DNA from: Caminicella sporogenes DSM 14501
GTDB taxonomy: Bacteria; Bacillota; Clostridia; Peptostreptococcales; Caminicellaceae
DNA: 64,000 bases
Assembly: GCF_900142285.1 (NCBI RefSeq)
Contig: NZ_FRAJ01000007.1
Location: 82,991 to 146,990 of the forward strand
Direction: 5' to 3'
The notes below the pieces were generated by a model. The model worked only from the letters and a program-made list of their open reading frames with translations, ran no database searches and was not told the origin of the DNA. Below are positions 17,324-26,400 of this stretch, one piece after another (the stretch's first letter is position 1; each line of letters opens with the position of its first letter). The position numbers were made by a program, and so were the translations under genes.

Positions 17324-19030
17324 TTATTTTATTTTAAGGTGTCTAAATCTGTTTAAAGCAGCTATTATTTCATATTTTCTAGGAAGAGCAAGGTTTCCGG
17401 GATGACCAGAAAAAGAAGATAACTCTTCAAGACCTTTTTTGCTGATGATTTCGTAAATTTTATTAACTATTTCTGAAATAGTCATATTATCATTGACGAT
17501 ATTTTTAGCTATGTATTCAAAAATGACTGCTATACAGTTGGTTTGACTTTTATCTACAAGTTGTTCTAAATATTTTAAATCTATTAAAGTTTTATTGTAT
17601 AGGATGGAGTAGAGCCCTTTTGTTTTAATTTTTATGCCCTTGTTATTTTTAGGAAAACTTAAGCGCAATAAAATTCTTTTAGATTGATAGTCAAATTTAT
17701 CATTAGATTTAAGAGTAGTATCTTTTTTATATTCTTTTGATATTTCTTTGGCTTTATTTGTTACATCATAGGGAATATATTCATCCATCATTATTATATT
17801 ATCAGCAACTGCAAAGAAATCACCAAAACTGCCTGCAACCATAATAGTTGATATTCCTAATTTTTCATATAAAAATCTTACTCTATCAATGAAAGGAGTA
17901 ATAGGTTCTTTTTCTTTTGCGACTAGTTTTTGCATTTTTTCGTCTCTTATCATAAAGTTAGTAGCACAAGTATCTTCATCGATTAAAAGCAAATCAGTTC
18001 CTATTTCAATAGATTCCATTATATTTGCAGCTTGTGAAGTACTGCCACTAGCATTTTCAGTTGAAAATTTTTCTGTATTTTTTCCGTTTGGAAGATTGTT
18101 TATAAAAAGAGATATGTTTACTTTTTCAACTTTTCTACCGTCTTCAGCTCTTATTTTAACAGCATTTTCTCTTGTTATTATATATTCTCTGCCATCACCT
18201 GATATATGATTATAAACACCTCTTTCTAATGCTTTAAGTAGAGTTGATTTCCCATGATAACCTCCACCTACTATCAAAGTAATTCCTTCTGGAATTACCA
18301 TACCTTTGATAGGACCTTTGTGTGGTAAGTTAAATTCTACTTCAAGACTTTTTGGACTTTTAAATGGAATAGCACCATTTTGTAAAGGTTTATCAGAGAT
18401 ACCACTTTCCCTAGGAAGTATTGAACCATTAGCAATAAATGCTATGTATCCTTTTTTCTTTAATTCATTTCTTAGATAATGCTGATCAACTGCAAGTTCA
18501 ACTTGGTTTATCAGTTTTGATTTGTCAATATTTTCAAAATACAGAGTATTTTTTACTATTTTAGGAAGAGCATTGAAAAATATCGTGATAGCAGATTTAC
18601 CTAAAATTTTCCTTCCAATTGCAGGAAGTCCTACTTCAAATCTTGCTTCTAGTTTATTGTTATCAATTATTATAGATGTTCTCTCAAGTATTTCTTGTCC
18701 CGGCATATCTATAGTTAATAATCCACTTTTTCCAGAGCCGTTTACTTTGTTGTAGTATTTATTTATATTTTTGGCGAAAAGTCTTGTTAGAAAATCACAT
18801 ACAGCTATATTTTTATGTTTTTCATTATATAAATTTACAGGAAATTTGGCTATATCTTGGGAAATTATAATTCTTGCTTTAGAGGGTGATGCAAATGGGT
18901 CGCCTTGAACAGAATCTATAGATAATATATAGTCACCGAAGTTATATTGTCCTTTTATGTCTTTATATGCTTTATAACCTTTTCCATCTATTTGATTTAA
19001 TACAAACTGCAGGTCTTTTTGCGTTTTCAA
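17324..19030 (-). CDS. ABC-class ATPase domain protein (PF09818 type)
   Basis: 568 residues of the bacterial family annotated as predicted ATPase of the ABC class. Walker A is visible as GGGYHGKSTLLKAL around residue 254, a signature-like ASGSTSQAAN near 330, and Walker B as LLLIDEDTCATNFMIRD near 350. No membrane segments or permease partner occur, so it is not a transporter. The family's role is not established. The TTG start follows AAGGAGG at 7 bases. Length is normal for the family. Confidence 0.85.
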   Translation of the reverse strand: MKTQKDLQFVLNQIDGKGYKAYKDIKGQYNFGDYILSIDSVQGDPFASPSKARIIISQDIAKFPVNLYNEKHKNIAVCDFLTRLFAKNINKYYNKVNGSGKSGLLTIDMPGQEILERTSIIIDNNKLEARFEVGLPAIGRKILGKSAITIFFNALPKIVKNTLYFENIDKSKLINQVELAVDQHYLRNELKKKGYIAFIANGSILPRESGISDKPLQNGAIPFKSPKSLEVEFNLPHKGPIKGMVIPEGITLIVGGGYHGKSTLLKALERGVYNHISGDGREYIITRENAVKIRAEDGRKVEKVNISLFINNLPNGKNTEKFSTENASGSTSQAANIMESIEIGTDLLLIDEDTCATNFMIRDEKMQKLVAKEKEPITPFIDRVRFLYEKLGISTIMVAGSFGDFFAVADNIIMMDEYIPYDVTNKAKEISKEYKKDTTLKSNDKFDYQSKRILLRLSFPKNNKGIKIKTKGLYSILYNKTLIDLKYLEQLVDKSQTNCIAVIFEYIAKNIVNDNMTISEIVNKIYEIISKKGLEELSSFSGHPGNLALPRKYEIIAALNRFRHLKIK

Positions 19031-19120
19031 TTTACAACCTCCTTGAATTGATATGTTTTGCTTTGATTTGTAATATTATCTTTATTATACCCATTACTTG
19101 CGAAAAAGACAAAATGCTGT

Positions 19121-19160
19121 AAATTAAAAAAAGCCCGCTAATTGTATTATTACGGGCTCT
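19121..19160 (-). terminator. Rho-independent terminator of the arginine-tract protein gene
   Basis: On the minus strand GAGCCCG...CGGGCTTTTTTT forms a GC-rich stem with a T run, 10 bases after the stop codon at 19170. Confidence 0.8.
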
Positions 19161-19169
19161 TAAGTGATA

Positions 19170-19559
19170 TTAATAGAAAAATCCAGGATGGCCGTAACCA
19201 TGGAAGAATCTGCGTCTACGTCTTCTTCTGCGTCTTCTTCTGCCAAGTAATTCACCAAGTAATAATATTGTAATAATGTCTCTTATACCATGGTGTCTAT
19301 CTCTAAAAAATTCATCAATCGATTCATCATTTTCATCTCTGTATCCATTTTTATAGTTTTTATAAACTTTTTCAACCATTTTTTCAATTTTTTCTTCATT
19401 TGGGAAGGGTTCCATCATTGGATTATTTGGAGAATCTTCCATTTCGCATACTCTTTTAATATGAGGCATTAATTCATGGTAAATTTTAGGATACATTCTA
19501 TGTGCTTGTATTTCACAGTAGCGAATGTATTCATAATCATCATGGTAATACATATACAT
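19170..19559 (-). CDS. Uncharacterised protein with C-terminal arginine tract
   Basis: About 129 residues, not assigned to a named family. The N-terminus is rich in Tyr and Asp (MYMYYHDDYEYIRY), followed by an acidic helical part (MEDSPNNP, EEKIEKMVEKVYKNY). After a short hydrophobic stretch (IITILLLGELLG) comes a run of eleven arginines and an aromatic/glycine tail (FFHGYGHPGFFY). Arg-rich and Tyr-rich small proteins of this kind are seen among clostridial spore-surface or DNA-associated proteins, but that is only a hypothesis. The start is set at the Met preceded by GGAGGG at 8 bases; the longer frame to 19574 would begin over the ribosome site. Confidence 0.65.
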   Translation of the reverse strand: MYMYYHDDYEYIRYCEIQAHRMYPKIYHELMPHIKRVCEMEDSPNNPMMEPFPNEEKIEKMVEKVYKNYKNGYRDENDESIDEFFRDRHHGIRDIITILLLGELLGRRRRRRRRRRRFFHGYGHPGFFY

Positions 19560-19713
19560 AAAGTTTCCCTCCAATATATGTTAGTAAAGGTTTAACAGTA
19601 TATAATATGAGATATATGAAAAAAAGTTTCGCAATTTTATGTGAATTTTTGAAAAGATATACGAGGATTGATATAATATATTTGTTCGGTGTAAGTATAG
19701 GAGATGAAGAATT

Positions 19714-20949
19714 ATGCATCTAATAAAAAAATATGGACGTTTTGTTTTGGCAATAGCATTATTAGGCGAAATATATTTTTCTTATTTTAGTATTCATTTA
19801 AGATTTTCAGCTGGTATAATAGCTTTAAGTGTTATTATACTTATATCTGATGAGATTTCAGAATTAAAATTATCTTTTTTGTCAGCTATAGCTGTTTTTG
19901 TGCTTAGAACGATTTTAGGTATATTGTTTTCAAGTTTTAAGATTAAGGAAATTATACTTTTAAATATGCCTTCTGCTATTTATTATTTAAGTTTTGGGTT
20001 TCTTGCTTTTATAACAAATGTAAAAAGGGAAAAAGACAATCTATTTAAAACTGTTATTATATTATCTCTAGTAGATTCTATAAGCAATGTTATAGAAATT
20101 ACGATAAGAGGCAATATGTCTTCTAATATTATAAGACTTATTTTTCTCGTAGGTATTTTAAGGAGTTTAATAGCATACTATATATATTCTTTTTATAAAA
20201 AACAGGAGTTATTTATTTTAAATAGAGAACATCAAAAGAGATATAGTCAGTTAAATTCGTTAGTATCAAATATTCAGGCAGAGATGTTTTATCTTAAAAA
20301 ATCTATGAAAGATATAGAAAATGTAATGGCAAAAAGTTATGATTTATATGAGAAATATAAAAGTGATAATAGACTTAATGAAAAATTATTGGATATTTCA
20401 AGAGAAGTACATGAAATAAAAAAAGATTATTATAGAGTTTTAAAAGGATTTGAAAATTTCATAAAGAAATTAGAAAAGGAAGATGAAATGAAACTTTCCG
20501 ATATATTTAATATAATAAGAGAAAATACGGAAAGATTTTTAGCAGAAAATAATAAAAAAATAAAACTTACATTCAGATATGATGAAAATTTTAGTTTGAA
20601 AAATTATTGCAATTTATTTACTATACTTAATAATTTAATCATAAATAGTATAGATGCCTGTAGAGATGGAGATAAAATAAAAGTTATAGCTTTAAATAAT
20701 GGTGATAATATAGTATTTAAAGTAATTGATACGGGAGAAGGTATTGAAGAAGATGTTATTCCTTATATATTTAATCCGGGTTTTACGACTAAATACGATG
20801 ATAAAACAGGTGTTTCATCTACAGGTATAGGACTTTCTCATGTGAAAAATATTGTAGAAGATTTTAAAGGAAACATAGAAATAGAATCAATAGTAAATGA
20901 AGGAACTAAATTTAAAATAACTATACCGAAAAATTCTTTAATAGGGTGA
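19714..20949 (+). CDS. GlnK/YcbA-like sensor histidine kinase
   Basis: 411 residues. The first 170 or so form about six membrane segments with little exposed sequence. A helical region follows, with the likely phospho-acceptor His233 in REVHEIKKDYYRV, an H-box variant of the DHp helix in this kinase group, and a C-terminal ATPase with NNLIINSIDAC, DTGEGIEEDV, NPGFTTK and STGIGLSHV. The regulator overlaps its end, and gltS follows, matching the Bacillus GlnK-GlnL arrangement that controls glutamine use. Here the likely target is glutamate uptake. AGGAG upstream supports the ATG. Confidence 0.82.
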   Translation: MHLIKKYGRFVLAIALLGEIYFSYFSIHLRFSAGIIALSVIILISDEISELKLSFLSAIAVFVLRTILGILFSSFKIKEIILLNMPSAIYYLSFGFLAFITNVKREKDNLFKTVIILSLVDSISNVIEITIRGNMSSNIIRLIFLVGILRSLIAYYIYSFYKKQELFILNREHQKRYSQLNSLVSNIQAEMFYLKKSMKDIENVMAKSYDLYEKYKSDNRLNEKLLDISREVHEIKKDYYRVLKGFENFIKKLEKEDEMKLSDIFNIIRENTERFLAENNKKIKLTFRYDENFSLKNYCNLFTILNNLIINSIDACRDGDKIKVIALNNGDNIVFKVIDTGEGIEEDVIPYIFNPGFTTKYDDKTGVSSTGIGLSHVKNIVEDFKGNIEIESIVNEGTKFKITIPKNSLIG

Positions 20950-20954
20950 TAAGA

Positions 20955-21836
20955 ATGACTAATACTTTTTTAATAATAGATGACGATATAAATATGAGAA
21001 AAATGCTTGAGGTGTTAATTAGAAAGAACAATTTGGGGAAAATTGTGGCTCAGCTTGATAGTGGAGAGTATGCAGTAGAAGAAATACTTTTTTATAATCC
21101 AGATATAGTGCTTATAGATCTTTTGCTTCCTATAAAAGATGGAATTGAAATAATAAACATGGTGAGAAAAGAAGGATATGAAGGAAAATTTATAATGATT
21201 TCTCAAGTTGAAGATGAAGAAATGGTATCCAAGGCTTATGAAAGTGGTATTATATTTTTTATAACTAAGCCTTTGAATATGATAGAAGCAGTAAATGTTA
21301 TTAAAGGAGTATGTAGAAATATAGAATTAGAAAAATCTTTTGCACTTATAAAAAATGCAGTTTTTAATGTGGATAGTCAAAGTAAGGACAGCAAGTCTTC
21401 AAAACTCAGTTTGGATGAGCAGATAACAGCTATTTTTGCAGATATAGGTATTGTTGGCGGTACAGGTGGGGATGCACTCAGAAAGGTAATACATAAAATA
21501 ATAAACTTTAAAAAACATAATTCATCGTCTATATATCAGTTGCAGGAAATATATGATGAAATTGCAAAAGAAGAAAATCAAAATGGATATAAGAAAGTCA
21601 ATAGGAGGGCAATAGAGCAAAGAGTACGAAGAACTATACAGAAATCACTTCAAACTATTGCTGAAATAGGCTGTGATGATTACTATAATGGAAAATTCAC
21701 TGAATATAGTACATTGCTATTTGATTTTAGTCAGGTAAAACAAGAAATGAGATTTGTAGATGGAGATACTAATGAACGTGGAAAGATAAATATAAAAAAA
21801 TTTATAGAAGGGATAATATCTAAATTGGACATATAA
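20955..21836 (+). CDS. GlnL/YcbB-like response regulator
   Basis: About 293 residues. Receiver domain with FLIIDDDINMR, phospho-acceptor Asp55 in VLIDLLLP and ITKPLNMIEA. The C-terminal 150 residues match the YcbB DNA-binding domain: GIVGGTGGDALRKVIHKI, RAIEQRVRRTIQKSLQTIAE, then CDDYYNGKFTEY and a final QEMRFVDG. That domain defines the GlnL group. ATG 20955 is favoured over GTG 20946 because GGGTGAT lies just before it. It overlaps or abuts the kinase and precedes gltS by about 185 bases, so control of gltS is a reasonable inference. Confidence 0.85.
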   Translation: MTNTFLIIDDDINMRKMLEVLIRKNNLGKIVAQLDSGEYAVEEILFYNPDIVLIDLLLPIKDGIEIINMVRKEGYEGKFIMISQVEDEEMVSKAYESGIIFFITKPLNMIEAVNVIKGVCRNIELEKSFALIKNAVFNVDSQSKDSKSSKLSLDEQITAIFADIGIVGGTGGDALRKVIHKIINFKKHNSSSIYQLQEIYDEIAKEENQNGYKKVNRRAIEQRVRRTIQKSLQTIAEIGCDDYYNGKFTEYSTLLFDFSQVKQEMRFVDGDTNERGKINIKKFIEGIISKLDI

Positions 21837-22020
21837 AAATTTGCAAAACAACTTTCGTTTTTTATTAATGGACTGCAAAATATGAAAGATTTATTTCATA
21901 TGAAATTAATTATTAGAAAAATCAAAATTAATTTGTAACATGATGTAGGATTTTAAAACAAATAGTTGGACCTCTGTATAATTATTTTAGAACATAAATA
22001 ATTATATGGGGGTGCGTTAA

Positions 22021-23220
22021 ATGGTTTTTAAATTAAACATGGTGCAAACGTTATCACTAGCTGTAATAGTTTTATTTTTAGGGCAGGGTCTTAAAAAGAG
22101 AATAAGCTTACTAGAAAAATTTTGTATACCTGCTCCTGTTATTGGAGGACTTGTATTTGCTATAATGACTTTAATTTTTAGACAAACAGGTATTTTGACA
22201 TTTGAAATGGATACTACTCTTCAAAAATTATTTATGACGGCTTTTTTCACTACAGTTGGTTTTACTGCAAGTTTTAAGTTGTTAAAAAAAGGTGGAATTC
22301 AAGTTTTTATATTTTTAGGATTAGCAATAGTTCTTGTTACTTTGCAAAATGTTGTAGGGGTAGGACTGGCAAAATTATTTAAACTAAATCCACTTATAGG
22401 ACTATGTACGGGTTCAGTTCCTATGACAGGAGGACATGGAACTTCAGGGGCTTTTGCTCCACTATTTGAAAAGGCAGGAGCTACAGCGGCTACTACTGTT
22501 GCGATGGCAGCAGCTACATTTGGATTGATAATGGGAAGTATGATAGGAGGTCCTATAGGAAAACGTTTAATAGAAAAGCATAATCTTTTAGAAAAGAAAG
22601 ATAAAGGTTTAGCTATGGAAGAAGTAGCAGTAACTATGAGTGTGCAGGCAAAAGAATTAATTCCTAACAATTTTATGATTGCAGCATCTCAAATAATCTT
22701 AGCAATGGGATTTGGTACAATACTTTCATATTTTCTACAAAAGACAGGATTAACATTTCCGCCATATATAGGTGCTATGTTTGCAGCTGCAATTATTAGA
22801 AATATTTCTGATTTGACTAATTTTTATAGAGTATGTTTAGAAGAAATAGAGATTATAGGTAATATTTCATTATCATTATTTTTATCAATGGCATTAATGG
22901 GATTAAAGTTATGGCAGTTAGCTGATTTAGCAGTACCACTTGTTGTGATGCTATTAGCTCAAGCAGTGCTTATGGGATTATTTGCTTACTTTATAACATT
23001 TAATATTATGGGTAGAGATTATGAGGCTGCCGTTATGGCTTGTGGTCATTGTGGATTTGGTATGGGAGCTACTCCAAATGCAATGGCAAATATGAGTGCA
23101 CTATCAGAAAAATATGGTCCAGCACCAAGAGCATTTTTTATACTGCCACTTATAGGAAGTTTATTTATAGATTTCTTTAATGCAGGAATAATAACATTTT
23201 TCATGAATTTGTTCAAATAA
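22021..23220 (+). CDS. gltS: Sodium/glutamate symporter GltS
   Basis: 399 residues with about ten membrane segments and the two inverted repeats of the ESS family. Re-entrant loop motifs are visible: GSVPMTGGHGTSGAF near residue 136 and ACGHCGFGMGATPNAMANM near residue 345. APVIGGLVFA is also typical. It imports glutamate with sodium. The -10 element TATAAT at 21977 has no good -35, as expected for a gene needing an activator such as the GlnL-like regulator upstream. GGGGGTG before the ATG supports the start; a terminator follows. Confidence 0.94.
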   Translation: MVFKLNMVQTLSLAVIVLFLGQGLKKRISLLEKFCIPAPVIGGLVFAIMTLIFRQTGILTFEMDTTLQKLFMTAFFTTVGFTASFKLLKKGGIQVFIFLGLAIVLVTLQNVVGVGLAKLFKLNPLIGLCTGSVPMTGGHGTSGAFAPLFEKAGATAATTVAMAAATFGLIMGSMIGGPIGKRLIEKHNLLEKKDKGLAMEEVAVTMSVQAKELIPNNFMIAASQIILAMGFGTILSYFLQKTGLTFPPYIGAMFAAAIIRNISDLTNFYRVCLEEIEIIGNISLSLFLSMALMGLKLWQLADLAVPLVVMLLAQAVLMGLFAYFITFNIMGRDYEAAVMACGHCGFGMGATPNAMANMSALSEKYGPAPRAFFILPLIGSLFIDFFNAGIITFFMNLFK

Positions 23221-23270
23221 TGAATTTACAAATGTTTTTTAAAACTTAAAATAGAAAGTTTATCTAGTCA

Positions 23271-23319
23271 AATAGCAAAGTTTCTATGAAATTTTTTGAA
23301 GAAACTTTGCTATTTTTTT
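23271..23319 (+). terminator. Rho-independent terminator after gltS
   Basis: AATAGCAAAGTTTCT and AGAAACTTTGCTATT are perfect 15-base arms around a 14-base loop, followed by TTTTT. Confidence 0.9.
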
Positions 23320-23409
23320 ACTAATGTGAGGAATAATACTTTAAATAGAGGAAATTAAAAAAATAGATAGAAATAATATACTATAACTACTTCGCAAGGA
23401 GGAGCAAAA

Positions 23410-26400
23410 ATGTATAACTCTATTACTATAGAACTACATAAAAAAATAATTAATTCAATTTCAGATTTTAATTTCTTAGAGAAGATTTCAATTCCTTTAA
23501 AAATTATAAGGAGTTTTATAAATAGTCCTTCTTTTATTGATAAATTAGATATTATTGTAGAAGAAAAAGATTATACATGCAGGGCAGCATTAGAATTATG
23601 TACTGAAATGATAGATGAATTAGTATATGAAGAAAAGCCTAAAGATTTACTTAAATATTTTTATCAGTTTGCTCTGAGTTTATCTTTTCCTGATGCAGTG
23701 AGCATTAAATTAAATGAAAATTTAAATGATATTTCCTACATATATCTTCAAGTTTTAAGGGTGTTGTGTGAATATCAAAGGTTATATGATGATAAAAGCT
23801 GGGAGAGTAAATATCCTTTGATATTATTAAGTGAGGAAGAAGAAAAGACATTAGAAAGTAAGGATGAATATATAAAGTTTAAAAATGCATTTTATGATGA
23901 GTATATATATGAAATGATGAAGCTCAATCAAGAAGTTTTAGGATATAGTTCTCTTGAGCATATATGCGGAGTACATTATTTAGCTCTTTATATAGGGCGT
24001 CAATTAAAAAAATTAGGTTTACCTATAGATTTAGGAAGAATTTCAGGTGCTGCAGCAGGTCATGATATAGGAAAATTTGGCTGTAAGGGAAAAGAGTTAA
24101 AAAGGGTACCTTATCTTCATTATTATTATACAGGTTTGTGGTTTGATAAACATGATATAGTTAATATTCGAAACATAGCTGTAAATCATTCAACTTGGGA
24201 TTTAGAGCTTGAGAATTTATCTCTTGAATCATTAGTTCTCATATATTGCGATTTTAGAGTTAAGAAAAAGATTTTTAGTGATGGCAAAGGACGTATGCAC
24301 ATTTATAGTTTAAGAGAGTCTTTTGATGTAATATTAAATAAATTGGATAATGTAGATAAGGCAAAAGAAATGAGGTATCAGAGAGTTTATTCAAAACTTA
24401 AAGATTTTGAAGATTATATGATTGATTTGGGAATAAATGTAGAAATTGAAAAAGATAAGGATTTTACATTAGATGAAAATAAGCAAAAGAAGTTTTATTC
24501 ATTAATGCAGGGAGATGAATTGATACAAAATTTAAAATACATTGCAATAAATCACAATATAAATCTTATGTACAAATTTAGGGATGAAGATTCATTAGGT
24601 TCTATACTTGAAATTGCCAGAAGTGAGAGAAATCCAAATAATCTGAGAGAATATCTAAATATATTTGAAGAATATTCAACATATCTTACTCAAAAGCAAA
24701 AGCTGATTACTATTAAATTTTTATATGATAAGCTTATACATCCTGAAGAAGATATTAGAAAACAGTGTGCAGAATTAATAGGAGGGCTTATTGCACTATT
24801 TGATGAAGTATATAGAAAAGAAGTTCCAGCTGATGTGATATTGGAAAAACCAGAAGTAACTAGTTGTGAGCTCCTTGATAAGTATATCATGCTGTTTATT
24901 AAACCAAGTCAAAATATTATTCCACTTCATAGGATGTGGATAGGAAATAATTTGAGTACGCTAATTTGTTCATTGTTTAAAAATGCAAGAGAACATCAGA
25001 TTGAAGATTATATAAAAATACTATTAAAGTATTATGATATAGAAACTTATTTTGAAAAAGATATTAAATTACATCTTTTAAATTCAATTAATTATATTCC
25101 CGTATTAAAATGTGATGAAGAAGCTAAAGAAGTTTTGTCTAGCTATATAAAAGTTAATTTGGATGAAGAAAATGTTGACATTAGACTTACAGCATTAGAA
25201 TTAGTAAAAAAATTAATTCCAAAACTTGATGAAAATTCAAAATTTCTTATGTATATTAGAGAAAAATATTCTACTAATGTTTATTGTTCAGATATTTTGG
25301 TTGAAAACTTCTTAAAATATAAAATTGCAAGGGCGTTAAAGTTAGATGATGAAATTGTAAATCAATATAGAAACTTTTTCATAGAAGATAAAACAAAATT
25401 GCAGAATATTTATTTGAGCAATCTTAAAACAGCTACTGACTGGGTTATAAAGAAAATTCAGATGGACCTTTTAGTAGAGCATACTCTTATGAATAAGGAT
25501 TCGACAGTTATTCATACGGCAATGCATTTTTGCAACTTGTTGAAGGTGAGTGCAAGTGAAAGTGTAAGAAATCATGGTGGAGCTGGATTAATAAAGATTA
25601 TGTCATGCTTATCATATGGACAAAGAAATGATATAGCTATAGAATTGTTGCGTTCTCTTGAAATAGAAGGACATCAGTTTACAAAGTATATTCCAAACTA
25701 TTTAGGACAAATAATACTTTATTTACAGCCTGTTGAATTAGATGAGTTAATTGACGATTTAATTAGAAAAATAAAATGTTCAAGTCCTCATGTTATATCA
25801 TTGATACTTCAAACAGTGGGAATAGCTATTGTTAACTATCATCAGTATAAAGAAAGATTTGAAGAAAATGAAGATGTTTCAAAGAGAAGACTTGTGAAAC
25901 TACTTAGTATATTACTAAATGGTCTTGTAAATTATAATTTGCAAGTTAAACAGATGGCATTTACTGTAATTGGAAAGGGAATTTTTGGTTCAGAAAATAT
26001 AGATTTAGAAAGAAAAAAAGAAATATTTCAGCTAACTGCTAAAAAGATACTTACTTTAATTGGAGATATATCAGGAAATGAAAGAATGTTCTTTACTAAT
26101 GCTGCAGGATTAAATCATATATACAGATTTATTGCAGATTATAAATTTTATAAAGGAGATTTAAATATTGAAATTCCAAATAAGATAGCATTTTTCCCCG
26201 GTTCTTTTGACCCATTTTCTTTAAGTCATAAAGAAATTGCAAAAAGTATAAGAGATATGGGATTTGAAGTGTATTTATCTATTGATGAATTTTCGTGGTC
26301 AAAGAGAACTCAACCAAATTTAATAAGAAGAAGTATTGTAGAAATGTCTATAGCTGATGAATTAGGTATTTATTTATTTCCAAAAGATATACAGATAAAT

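Noticed and set aside
22299..22670. 123-codon open frame on the minus strand
   Set aside because: Antisense to the conserved core of gltS with no ribosome site.
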